A stretch of DNA of 64,000 nt from Platerodrilus igneus (GCA_036346225.1 JARFIW010001110.1:1302001-1366000); one strand, 5' to 3'; shown: positions 22,985 to 32,753, counted from the first letter of the stretch. Notes: generated by a model from the letters alone, not told the origin. Program-made: numbers and translations.

Positions 22985-23784
22985 GCTAAAAACGACCAAA
23001 ACCTTTTATAAGGTTTGATGTACATGCCGTTTCCGACTGCAATGTCCTCCATTGCCTTGTTATGACGTTGTTTTTCCGCTAGTTGTTCTTAGCTATTTTA
23101 GTATCTGAAACTGCTTTTGCAACAGCAGCTGCACCTCCAGTAAGAGTACCAAGAGCGCTTAGGCCTGCAAAATTGGTATTAGTGGTAGAAAACCTCCTGT
23201 TTTAGGAATTGATATAATACGAGATGATTTAATATGCTTCTTTTGTTTTGCTGTATTGGCGGCCTTAATTGCTATGTTGATTGCATCCATAATATTAGAT
23301 CCTTTAGTCTTTTTAAAGCTGTACGTGCTTGTTTGATAATACTTTTAATACCTAGCGTACTTCTTATTTTACGTTTCTTTATCAGTTTTCTTATTTTATT
23401 GATATTTTTTGTTCTCAGTGATGCACAGACACCCATACCAAGTTTTACTTTAGCTTTCATTGCGGTAGCTACTCCAAATGCTGCTACTTTTTCACCTAAA
23501 GACGAGTCACCAGAATTTAGTCTTTCTGTAGCTAACTGAGCTAACTTCGAATCTGCTTGATGACGTTTAGATAGATCCTTTTCTTTGGTGTATGCAATAT
23601 CGTGCTCCTTACAAGCCTCGTCTAACTTGTTTATTCCCTTGTCTCCCCGAGCTAACCGTTCGATTAGTTTTGTACCCGGACCGCAAAATTTGTAACCCGG
23701 AATATGCGCTTCAAATGGTAAATTGTTAATTACAGTATTTAATAGTCCGTTCCCAGTAGTTTTAGAATTATTATATGTAATCAT
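22985..23784 (-). pseudogene. Phospholipase-A2-like virion protein with C-terminal core-like tail
   Basis: It starts at ATG 23784. Residues of about 25-80 hold the parvovirus/insect-type PLA2 pattern: GYKFCGPGT (calcium loop), then LDEACKEHDIAY with the catalytic His-Asp pair. Such domains breach endosomal membranes in other virus families. The intact frame gives 170 codons with a very basic end (IRKLIKKRKIR). After a shift near 23265 the reading continues with KQKKHIKSSRIISIPKTGGF and a hydrophobic glycine/alanine run (LSALGTLTGGAAAVAKAV), which resembles the small core-protein motif of adenovirus-like viruses. A last segment (AMEDIAVGNGMYIKPYKRFW) precedes the protease. Whether these are one or two proteins is uncertain. 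Confidence 0.72.
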
Positions 23785-23922
23785 TAGCGGACAACTATCC
23801 TCTCAAGCTGTGCAGTAAATAAATAAAATATTATGAATTAATGATTCTTTATATACTCGCCGTTTCTTATATACATATAAAATTCCACTTTCTTTTACAA
23901 ATCCAATTTAGTACTTGCAAAC
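23785..23922. promoter_or_regulatory. Divergent promoter between structural and packaging genes
   Basis: These 138 bp separate the PLA2-like gene (minus) from the ATPase gene (plus). The region has several TATA-like words (TTTATATAC near 23850, TTATATACATATAAAA near 23867), suitable for transcription both ways. Confidence 0.45.
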
Positions 23923-24615
23923 ATGCGTGTTGTGAAACAATTAACACCTTTAACCATAAACAATAATGACATTGGCGTGCAATCCTTAGCTAAAAAGAAA
24001 AAACATACCGTTCTTCTGCCTTCATCTATTCGATGTCTAGTTGTTGGTCCATCAAATTGCGGTAAAACCAACGTTATGATTGGGCTGATAGAACATCCTA
24101 ATGGTTTAAAGTTTGAAAACGTATATGTTTATTCTAAATCACTTTATCAACCAAAGTATCAATACCTTGAAAGTTCACTGCAACCAATAAAAGGGATCAA
24201 ATATTATACATTTTCCAGTTCTGATAATATTATATCACCATCTGATGCTTGAAATAATTCTATATTTGTTTTTGATGATGTAGCTTGCGATAAACAAGGT
24301 ATCATTAGGGAAAACTTTAGTATGGGGCGTCATAAACAAGTAGACAGATTTTACCTTTGTCAAAGTTATACTCGTATACCTAAGCACTTACTACGTGATA
24401 ATGCTAATCTTTTACTTTTATTTAAACAAGATGATTTAAACTTAAAACACATATATGACGATCACGTCAATACTGACATGAAGTATGATAAATTCCGTGA
24501 AAAAATATGTGCTGCTTGTTGGCAAGACAAATACGGTTTCTTAGTTGTAGACAAAGATAGTGATCCAGATCAGGGAACGTACCGAATAGGTTTTGATCAC
24601 TTCATACATATTTAA
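23923..24615 (+). pseudogene. FtsK/HerA-type DNA packaging ATPase with one stop
   Basis: This would pump genome DNA into capsids. The start MRVVKQLTPL is followed by the Walker A motif GPSNCGKTN near 24045 and Walker B IFVFDDV near 24265-24285. Next come SMGRHKQVDRFYLCQSYTRI, a conserved region with the sensor-like Gln, and KQDDLNLKHIYDDHV. The frame runs 231 codons and is interrupted only by TGA at 24250-24252, just before Walker B. Apart from that stop it reads as a full-length protein for this family. Confidence 0.88.
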
Positions 24616-24668
24616 ACCTTGAGAGTTAGTATCGAAGAATTTTCTTTACTACAATAAACTTTTACGCA

Positions 24669-25684
24669 ATGAACAAGGAGGCGATAAAACTTAAAAGAAT
24701 TTTAATTAAGAAAAGAAACATTGTAAAAAACAAATTGCGTCAGTTAAAAGATAATGAAATCGTCCAAGTGGAATCAATCTTACCCATAACATCACGATTA
24801 GAAACTATTGCTAATAAACTGGATGGGGAAAGTGCGGTAAAGAAAGAAAAATGCCTCATAGCAGTGTAAAAAAAATTAAACCTAAATTGCTAGAAAGGAA
24901 CGTTGACTATATTGATTCCCCGGTTATTGCTCAGCATATACCAAATATAAAAAATGATGCCATAGGGGTAGATGATGATGATGACGATGTTGAGAATGAA
25001 TACGAAGCAGAAATTAATCGAAATGCACAAGAAGCCCAGGAATATATTCAAAGCTTTGCCGATTCACCTGGTATGACACATTATTTCGAACAGCTACATC
25101 CGCTACCTCGAGAATATATTTACAAAATGTTTAAAGATGTTAAGAACGAATTTGATCATAAATATGGTATTAGGTTTAACCCTGATTCAAATGGTCTTAT
25201 GATAGGCAATTCGAATTTCGCGTTGGATGATGAAAATGTTCTAATAAATGATTTGAAATATAAAGGTACTCCTGGATTATACGAACTACTGTTTAAAAAA
25301 TATCCTGTCGGGTACAGTCATCAAGATCTAAAGTCGTACCTCGATATTGTGAAAAGAACAAATGCTAATAGAAGATATTATTCTGAAACAGAACAAATTC
25401 AGGGTAATACTTCATATAAGTACAAAAATATAATATCTACATTAAACATACTTCCCCAAACACCCCGTAGACCTAGAACATTACCCTATAGAAAGCGTCC
25501 TGGAGACAGTATGACAATGGAAGTATCAAATAACGCTATAGATTATTTAGATTGGAATGATCCCAATGAACTTGTTGATAGATTACGACTTTTAGTTTCA
25601 TCTCAGACTGCTGGACACACAGGTCACGGCAACGAAATAAATTCGATCATTGAGGAATTGCGTGAGGCGAAAGTAATTAGATGA
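24669..25684 (+). pseudogene. Conserved Polinton-associated protein (DUF8207-like), one frameshift
   Basis: It starts MNKEAIKLKRILIKKRN with a basic coiled-coil-like head. The frame shifts near 24850 and continues as a 277-codon frame with an acidic run (DDDDDDVENEYEAE), then GTPGLYELLFKKYPVGY and DLKSYLDIVKRTNANRRY. The last two are the hallmark of a domain common in insect mobile DNA that I associate with DUF8207. The tail has PRRPRTLPYRKRPG and an acidic WNDPNELVDRLRLL. The role is unknown. Its place between ATPase and integrase suggests a virion or nucleoprotein function, which is inference. Confidence 0.6.
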
Positions 25685-25685
25685 T

Positions 25686-26127
25686 ATGACAGTTGACAAA
25701 TTTGGAAGGCACTTACATAACCGTAAAATAGATATAAGTGAACAGGAATATGAAAACAAAAGTGAAGGTTTTGAAACCTTGATTGAGTACAAGTTACATA
25801 TGCTACATTACACGGTAGTAGCAACGTATTACTCTAATACATTCCTCGACGGTGACAAGACATTCCTTATTTTCAACATTAAACATAATTATGAATTTCC
25901 TTATGAGGAAGCAGTCATTGAGAATATTAAAGGATACCCGCAAGACATTGAAATTCTTATAAACGAAAAAGTTATGTAATTGCACAGTTACAAGGATTTT
26001 TGCTTAAACGTATGGATGTAATCAGCTTTTGTGACAGCGGTGCTATTATAAACAATACCACAATGTTTCTTGATTTTATATTAAAAGTTCCTTTCAAAGC
26101 AAGTGGAGCCCACGACATTCAAACATA
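25686..26127 (+). pseudogene. Small Polinton protein, unknown, frameshifted
   Basis: The ATG at 25686 follows the previous stop by one base. The first frame has 97 codons (FGRHLHNRKIDISEQEYENK, a beta-rich middle). After a shift at about 25980 the reading continues with LLKRMDVISFCDSG, INNTTMFLDFILKVPFKA and SGAHDIQT. This pattern recurs, to my recollection, in other insect Polintons, so the two frames probably belong to one roughly 145-residue protein. The function is not known. Confidence 0.5.
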
Positions 26128-26177
26128 GAAGTATTTCATTAATTGTATTTAATAAATCCTGATTATAAAAAAGTATT

Positions 26178-27100
26178 ATGATAGTTGCTCAATCAAAAGT
26201 GAAAGAGGATATAGTAAATAAACTTCATAAACCAGCAAGAATAAATTTCAAGAGACGCAAAGTGACCTTCTTCAGACCGATTTGATTGAAATGCTACCAT
26301 ATACGCAAACAAACATAGGATTTAAATACATTTTAGTAGTTATTGATTGTTTCTCCAAATACGTATGGGCTGTACCACTTAAAAGTAAAACTGGTATTGA
26401 TGTTACTGCTGCAATGAAAACAATTTTAAATAAATTTAAAAATCCGCAAAGAAATTTGCAGTCTGATTTTGGTAAAGAATATTATAGCAAACACTTTCAA
26501 TCCTTAATGCAGACATATGACATAAACCATTATAGTGTTTTTTCTACAAAGAAAGCATGCATTGTGAAACGTGTAATTAGAACTTTAAAGAGAAAAACGT
26601 AGTGCTTGTTTAACGTAAACGGTTCTTACAATTGGATAAAAAATTTCAGTGATATTGTGAAACTATACAACAATACAGTTCACAATACTATCGGAGTGAA
26701 ACCTGTAAAAGTTGATAAATCAATTAAAAAAACTATTCTTAAATCATCATTTACCCACATCAAACTTGCAACCAAAATACCAAAATATTCAATAAAAGAC
26801 AGTGTGAGGATTAGTAAACACAGGGAAGCATTTACGAAAGGTTACACGCCAAACTGGTCAAATGAAATTTTTAAGATTAAAAAGGTAAACGTAACCAATC
26901 CTACAACATATATATTAGAAGATCAAGATGAGAAAGAAATCAAAGGTGCATTTTATGAAACTGAGTTGCAAAAGCTTAAACATCCAGGAATTTACCTGGT
27001 AGAAAAAGTCCTAAGAAAGAGTGGAAATAAAGTATTTGTAAAATGGTTAGGCTTCTCTAACGTACACAATAGCTGGATCGATAAAAATAATGTTTGCTAG
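26178..27100 (+). pseudogene. Retroviral-type integrase with chromodomain; catalytic Glu replaced
   Basis: Polinton integrases insert the element and generate the 6-bp duplication. It starts at ATG 26178. The core has QTDLIEM (first Asp, near 26285), QSDFGKEYY (second Asp, near 26464) and IVKRVIRTLKRK, where the usual VERFNRTLK pattern has Lys (AAA at 26567-26569) in place of the catalytic Glu. A frameshift lies near 26275. A TAG at 26600-26602 sits where Trp is usual (KTW), consistent with TGG to TAG. The C-terminus has DSVRISKHREAFTKGYTPNW, EIFKIKKV and a chromodomain (YLVEKVLRKSGNKVFVKWLG). Confidence 0.9.
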
Positions 27101-27301
27101 AAGTTGTTATAATAATAGTTAATAAGGCTAACATTGTAAAATTATATTATAATAAATAATACAGACAAAATCTTTCTATTGTTTTTTATTATTATTATAA
27201 AGGAATTTTGTAAGGCTAACATTGTAAAATTATATTAAAATAAATAATACAGACAAAATCTTTCTATTGTTTTTTATTATTATTATTATCAAGCCATTCT
27301 T
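27101..27301 (+). repeat. Short direct duplication of about 88 bp
   Basis: AAGGCTAACATTGTAAAATT and the following sequence through the TTTTTTATTATTATTAT run occur at 27124-27198 and again at 27212-27290. The unit lies between the integrase stop and the convergent minus-strand gene and includes AATAAA, so it may be a duplicated 3' processing region. Confidence 0.75.
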
Positions 27302-27769
27302 TTAATAAAAGATATTTTGTTTTGCGCATTGCAAATTATTATTGCTGTGTCTACAACAATGGATGTTGTATTTTAAACGATTGTTGATTTTTAACTCCGA
27401 TAGCTTAGGACAACCTAGTGCAAGCATATCAGTTACAAAGTTTTGCATTATATATGTTTCAATCAATTTCTTCTTTTCTAGACCCTTCACAAATACTTCT
27501 TCACCAGGTCGGATAATTTGCTTCAAATAAAGCGCTATATATGATGACACCATTCCAGCCGTTGAAGATTCATCCCAAGAAATACCATGAATATTCCTTG
27601 TCACCCAGTCGTTATGTTTTATATGATCTTGACTCAAACAACTGGACTGCATGGGCAGTTTAAAAATTTGATGCCAAACATCACCTTTCAACAAGTCCAA
27701 AACCGCAATTTCTTTAGACACAAACTCGTTTTTCTTGTATTTAAATCCCTGAATATCAATTATATACAT
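27302..27769 (-). CDS. Conserved Polinton end protein, 155 aa, unknown role
   Basis: This intact frame starts at ATG 27769, just inside the right terminal repeat, and reads inward. It has MYIIDIQGFKYKKNEF, a hydrophobic/polar middle with HGISW, EEVFVKGLEKKKLI and a C-terminal cluster of Cys and His (LGCPKL, CCRHSNN, CAKQN). This set of motifs recurs in proteins from insect Polintons and mobile DNA as I know them. An RNase H-like nuclease is conceivable but not shown. A TATA box at 27832-27838 in the repeat lies 63 bp upstream. Confidence 0.65.
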   Translation of the reverse strand: MYIIDIQGFKYKKNEFVSKEIAVLDLLKGDVWHQIFKLPMQSSCLSQDHIKHNDWVTRNIHGISWDESSTAGMVSSYIALYLKQIIRPGEEVFVKGLEKKKLIETYIMQNFVTDMLALGCPKLSELKINNRLKYNIHCCRHSNNNLQCAKQNIFY

Positions 27770-27799
27770 GTTTGTATGTAAATATATGCAGTAAACTTC

Positions 27800-28543
27800 G
27801 ACTAATTAAATTAATATTAGCAGCAATCTGCTTATATAGCAGATTACCACCATCTGCGTACTTTGCCAACCCACTTTTCAACCTATCACAAGAGTGAACT
27901 CATTTTGAATTGAAACCGGCCCATGTGTATTTGCAGCCTCTAAACATAAATCAGAATCCACTTTAATTAAAACACAATTGACTTGAATGCGATATTTTGC
28001 ATCTGTCATACTGTCTCCCTAAAAAACCAAATTCAAAACATCTACACACATTTTCTCTGCACTTACATTTTTCAACATACGTGTGTTTTGAAATATGTTC
28101 CATTGAAAGTAATATAAAGCCGATCCTAATTCAAAACGTGCCCACAAGTATTTTACATTTGAAAAGAATTCAGGTTTTCACATTTTACATTAAAAGTATA
28201 TAACGCCGATCCTAATTCAAAACGGTGCACGTGTAACTTCTCACTAGAAAACCGAATTCAAAACAGTTACACACATTCTTGTCTGCACTTACATTTTTCA
28301 ACATACGTGTGTTTCATTGAAAGTAATATAAAGCCGATCCTAATTCAAAACGTGCCCAAAAGTATTTTACATTGAAAGTATATAAGAATTCATGTTTTCA
28401 CAACTATTTTACATTGAAATGTTTTCACAACTATTTTACATTGAATTATAGGTTGATCCTAATTCAAAACGTGACAGACGTATTTTACACATGGAAAATA
28501 CGTCTGTCGCGTTTTGAATTAGGACCGGCCTTATTTACCTACT
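27800..28543 (-). repeat. Polinton right terminal inverted repeat
   Basis: This is the inverse of 13084-13831. It carries the tip hairpin (arms 28457-28486 and 28495-28524), the same CGTTTTGAATTAGGATCGGC iterations, the internal duplication and the TATA box. It ends ...TTACCTACT followed by the duplicated CCTCTT. Confidence 0.95.
27832..27838 (-). promoter_or_regulatory. TATA box at inner edge of right terminal repeat
   Basis: TATATAA on the minus strand, mirror image of 13793-13799, upstream of the gene at 27302-27769. Confidence 0.5.
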
Positions 28544-28549
28544 CCTCTT

Positions 28550-29297
28550 CTTCAACTCTACTACCAATTCCAGAACCAAACGCATAAAGACATTCACAAA
28601 ACTCACGAATGCGCCAACAACTAATAATTCAGGACAACCTAAAAACCCTGCAATAAGACAATTAACCACCTGTTAATTATAGCCCCTCTTTACCTTCGTT
28701 AGAAAGGGTTTTTATACAATACCAATAAATTCTTGCTCTTTTGAAATATAGACAGAAGTGCTAATATCTAAAGGATTTAATATTAGTACCATAAGGACAA
28801 AGTTTATTACTTACAAAAGATGGACGCTCACGCCAAACTATCTTTCCGATAAGCGGTTCGAACAGATGTGGAAATTTAGGTGTGCTCACCATTCATTTTC
28901 TACAAATCCTTCAACGTAAGTTCGGGTAGTTTCAACTCTGAAACCCTTTTAATTTAGTAAGCCACCAAGCGTGTTTTCCCGTGCGACCTAACGTTCTTCT
29001 GTTCGTCAATCAATAATTATGTCCGCGCAGCCTGTTATCATGTTAACAAACAAGTACTGCTATCCCGACTCTTTATCATCGATGCGATACTACGCCTTCA
29101 AACATTGAGATATAGTTTAAACAAAGGTTAAATTCCCTTAAAATAACTTTTTTCCTTTTGACAATACAGTGTGTTCCGCAACGTTACACCAATTAAATAA
29201 AATAAATTTCTTTATTACTAGACATTTACAACTTTATATATAGAATTATATACAGAAATTGAATTAATTTTGTAGCGGTCATAGAATGACTGTTACA
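28550..29297 (-). repeat. Gypsy 3' LTR, proximal part
   Basis: Reading minus it starts TGTAACAG at 29297, directly after the purine tract TAGGGTAAGGGGGAAT, and runs to the Polinton insertion. It contains AATAAA-like words and no open frame of note. The matching part of the 5' LTR is missing from the window. Confidence 0.65.
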
Positions 29298-29368
29298 ATT
29301 CCCCCTTACCCTACCTTAAGCCTCCTCCGAAAACTCAAACATTTGCTTCTATAGCCTGTCACAAAATT

Positions 29369-30232
29369 TCATTCATTTTGGCTACCATCTAACTTTATAT
29401 CTTTAAGGTGCCAATGGCCTAAGTCACGCCCCGAGAAAAAGTCTGCTAACTGATAAACATTTGGCGAAACCTTCCCCTTCACGCGACACTTTACAACAAA
29501 ATCTGCTTTTTTGGACAGTGTGTAAGTCCGTTTCCAAACTATCTGGCCGATTTCCAGAGATAATGACCTATGTCTCAAATTATAGCGATTGCTATTTTTT
29601 CTGTAAGCAATATCCAGTTTCTTTTTAACCCTCGGCATCAATTCCTTGATAGATTTCAAATGATCGGTTAGGTATTCTCTTGTACTAAAATCTATAGCAC
29701 CCTCTTTATCCGTTCCCCCTGCGCGGAGTATATCTCTTGATAATTGGACTTCACGACCAAAATTCAGATAACAGGGACTAAAACCCGTCACGTCATGTAC
29801 AGCTGTGCGAATCGCAAAACCTAAAGCTGGAAGCCTCGTATCCCAATTTCTTTGGTCCTTGTCCACATACGAGCGGATCGTAGTCTTTAGAGTTCGGTTC
29901 ACCCGTTCCGTAGGGTTAGCCTGCGGATGGTATTTTGCCATAAAAATGATTTTAGTTTTATACCCCTTAGCCATATCCTTAAACTTTGAACTTACATATT
30001 GATTACCGTTGTCACATAAAATTCGTTCTGGAGCCCCATAGACCAAGAAAACGTCTTTCTCGATATATTTTACTACAGCCGAGCTGGTTGCCGATTTTAA
30101 TGGGAAAAACAAAACATATTTAGTAAAACAGACAACTAGAATAAATCTGTTCCCTTTTTTCGACAAAAGAAGGGGGCCAACTAAATCTGTCACAACCACT
30201 TCCCACGGTCGAGAAATCGTTCGTTTGTACAC
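29369..30232 (-). CDS. Ty3/gypsy integrase core and C-terminus
   Basis: This catalyses provirus insertion. The frame of 287 codons has PWEVVVTDLVGPL (first Asp), RILCDNGNQYVSSKF (second Asp) and YHPQANPTERVNRTLK (catalytic Glu), followed by WDTRLPALGFAIRTAVHDVTG and a C-terminal beta region with RDLGHWHLKDIKLD. All three catalytic residues are present. The zinc-binding N-terminus lies in the upstream frame, ending near 30256. Confidence 0.93.
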   Translation of the reverse strand: MYKRTISRPWEVVVTDLVGPLLLSKKGNRFILVVCFTKYVLFFPLKSATSSAVVKYIEKDVFLVYGAPERILCDNGNQYVSSKFKDMAKGYKTKIIFMAKYHPQANPTERVNRTLKTTIRSYVDKDQRNWDTRLPALGFAIRTAVHDVTGFSPCYLNFGREVQLSRDILRAGGTDKEGAIDFSTREYLTDHLKSIKELMPRVKKKLDIAYRKNSNRYNLRHRSLSLEIGQIVWKRTYTLSKKADFVVKCRVKGKVSPNVYQLADFFSGRDLGHWHLKDIKLDGSQNE

Positions 30233-30255
30233 AACCCCATGCGGTGATTTCTGTT

Positions 30256-31104
30256 CTACTTTTTGTGTCTGAACACTTCACATTTCCTAACATATTTGGC
30301 AATGTCGTAATTCATACCTGGCCAATAATAATTTTGGGAAATCCGCTTCCGTGTTTTAAAGTAACCCATGTGACCAGCTGTAGGGGCATCATGATTTTCT
30401 AACAATACCTCAGACCTTAATTTTTTCGGCACAACAATCTTCCAAGCATCGTCATCATTTAAAGAAATTCCAGTATTATCAAACAATTTGAAAATTTGAT
30501 CCTTGTGCACCCGCCACCTCGGATATTTACCTGGATTCTTTAAAATACTAGTTCTTAAGTTTAAACACCACTCGTCTAAATTCTGGTTTGTTACACAAAT
30601 TAGTGAAATAGCTCTTGACAAAGCATCGGGCACTTGGTGAGAAGTCCCTTTTCTGTGAACTATATTGAAATCGTACCCTTGCAACCGCAATGCCCACCTG
30701 GCTAAGCGACCTGAAGGATTCTGAAGCTTGTGCAGCCATAATAATGAAAAATGGTCAGTCACTACTGTAAAATGAACTCGTTCAATGTAGGGTCTAAATT
30801 TTTCGATCGCCCATACTACGGCTAAGCATTCGAGTTCCGTCGATGAATATTTCCTTTCTTGTGCTGTTAAGCTCCTACTGGCAAACGCGATAATATGTTC
30901 ACCATCTTCGAAATCCTGTGTTAATACACTCCCTAGACCAACTTGAGAAGCATCCGCCTGTATACAAAATTTCTTTGAAAAATCTGAACAGGATAATATT
31001 GGCGATGATATAAGACATTGTTTAATATCTAAGAATGCTTTATTAACCTCTTCATCCCAAACAAATTTAGCAGTTTTCCTGGTTAAGTGATTTAACGAGG
31101 CCAC
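30256..31104 (-). pseudogene. Ty3/gypsy RNase H and integrase zinc domain
   Basis: The frame of 282 codons opens in the RT connection, then FCIQADASQVGLGSVLTQ (RNase H Asp), YSSTELECLAVVWAIEKFR (Glu), FTVVTDHFSLLWL (Asp) and RLARWALRLQGYDFNIVHRKG. It ends with the integrase zinc motif: HDAPTAGHMG, YYWPGM, then CEVFRHKK, where the second Cys of the usual CxxC pair is lost. A frame change near 30256 separates it from the core. Confidence 0.9.
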
Positions 31105-32061
31105 CCGGCATGAAAAATCCGTACAAATCTTCTATACCATGAAATAAGACCTACAAACCGGCGTACGTCCTTAGCACATTTAGGTATTGGGTAATCCACC
31201 ATTGATTTGATTTTCGCAGGGTCTGGTCTTAACCCATCTGCGTCCACAACAAAGCCCAAATATTTAAGACTACTTTTAACAAACTCGCATTTTTCGGCAT
31301 TTATCGTAAGTCCTGCTGCCGCTAATCTTTGAAACACCTGTCTTAAAACTCTCAAATGTGTAGAATAATCAGACGTAGCGATACCAATGTCGTCCAAATA
31401 AATTGAAGCATATTTTTCAAGTCTGGCCCTAAGATATTGTCTACCAACCGCTGGAAAGTTGCGGGTGCGTTATGTAAGCCATAAGGTAATCTCGTAAACT
31501 GATATAACCCTTTGCCTGGTACGACAAAAACCGTCTTTTCTTTACTACTCGCTTCCAGTGGAATCTGATGGTACGCTGATTTAAGATCAATGGTCGATAA
31601 ATATTTTGCATCCCTCAGACGATCTAAGATACTAGAAATATATGGAATGGGGTAAGCGTCTCTTTTAGTGACTTGATTTACCTTCCGAAAATCTATACAG
31701 AAACGGTACTCATTATTGGGTTTTTGACCATCACAATAGGAGAGCTCCAAGGTGATCTCGATTTTTCGATTATACCTAACGTTAACATTTTATCAACCTC
31801 TTCGTTAATAATATTTTGTACATACGGTGATACTGGATAGTACCGCTGTTTGATTGGCAAATGATCTCCTGTATCTATAACGTGGTGCACATTTTTAACA
31901 CAACCTAAAGATTGACCTATTTCCTTAAAGAAAAATGTTACAAGCTCATCTAGCTCTGTTTTCTGCGAATCGTTTAAAGAGTCTCTTACCGATATTCCGT
32001 TCCGTTTGATATCCTTTCGAAATTCCCACTTGTTATCCTTCACGAACGGTACGATATCCAT
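31092..32061 (-). pseudogene. Ty3/gypsy reverse transcriptase, frameshifted at the active site
   Basis: Starting near 32061 it shows KQRYYPVSPYVQNIINEEVD, IIEKSRSPWSSPIVMVKN, FCIDFRKVNQVTKRDAYPIP, LSTIDLKSAYHQIPL and FTRLPYGLHNAPATFQRL. The catalytic YLDD block near 31393-31405 is reached only by switching frame (MDDIGIATSDYS begins the next frame). Another shift lies near 31740. It would copy the element RNA with a tRNA primer. Confidence 0.9.
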
Positions 32062-32100
32062 CTAATATAGAAAAGCAATCCCCAAAATAATGTCTTCGAC

Positions 32101-32399
32101 ATTACATGTGATTTTCCAATGCTCCACCGGAAGGTACTACATTGGCCAGGAAGCGAGTTTTTTTTTTACCTGGAAAATTTTGAATTTTGCCGAATCCTTG
32201 CTGTTCCAAGCAAGGTAGGGATTTTTAACGTGCGTGACAACACTCACACACGGGACCTCCATTTTACCTCTCATCCGAACGAGGGTGTATTTTTGCGAAA
32301 AATGCTCGCCTGACATTTTTCAAGCGGACCGTGTCGGGATTCGAACCCGGGACCTTGGACGTAGTAGTCACACACATACCACTACGCCACGGAGCCGCC
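32101..32399 (-). mobile_element. tRNA-derived SINE, full copy inside gypsy pol
   Basis: It is flanked by a perfect 13-bp duplication TAATGTCTTCGAC at 32088-32100 and 32400-32412. Reading minus, the tRNA-like head has an A box (TGGCGTAGTGG) and a B box (GGTTCGAATCC near 32337-32347), then the shared SINE body and the end CACATGTAAT at 32101. It is about 300 bp, the longest copy in the window, and it separates the protease from the RT. Confidence 0.93.
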
Positions 32400-32412
32400 T
32401 AATGTCTTCGAC

Positions 32413-32688
32413 AACATCGCAGATAACCAAAGTCTTTATCACTTTAACATTACCCCCCAAATTGATCGGTAATTGAACGCTTCCTAAAACATTACATGTC
32501 CTTCCATCTGCCACTCGAACTAATGAATCGTCTTGTTCTAAACTAACGCCAATTTCTTTTAGTTTACTCCACCCCGATTTCCCTATTACAGTTTGACTAG
32601 CTCCGGTATCAACCAATCCTACCATTTTAATATCATATACACCCACAGATACGAATGGGCGATGATCTCCGCCTACTCTTACAAACAT
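32413..32688 (-). pseudogene. Ty3/gypsy aspartic protease
   Basis: The frame from 32688 has a PFVSVGVYDIKMVGLVDTGA segment with the catalytic DTGAS, then VIGKSGWSKLKEIG and VIKTLVICDV. The SINE insertion at 32399 cuts the C-terminal end. It would process Gag-Pol. Confidence 0.85.
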
Positions 32689-32753
32689 CTCATTAAGTTA
32701 CGCTTTTTGAAATTCCACCCGGACTAAGTCTAACCATGATTTCCAAGAACTAT

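Larger units (their letters stand above)
13084..28543 (+). mobile_element. Complete Polinton (Maverick) DNA transposon, 15.46 kb
   Basis: The ends are AGTAGGTAAATAAGG and its inverse. They are flanked by the perfect 6-bp duplication CCTCTT at 13078-13083 and 28544-28549, the duplication length characteristic of Polintons. Long terminal inverted repeats cover 13084-13831 and 27800-28543. Inside are protein-primed PolB, retroviral-like integrase, FtsK/HerA-type ATPase, adenain-like protease, double-jelly-roll major capsid protein, minor capsid protein and accessory genes. Most large genes carry frameshifts or stops, so this copy is not autonomous. Confidence 0.95.

Noticed and set aside
32322..32400. 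A genuine tRNA gene
   Set aside because: A and B boxes are present but there is no foldable acceptor stem, and the sequence continues into a dispersed SINE body with target duplications.
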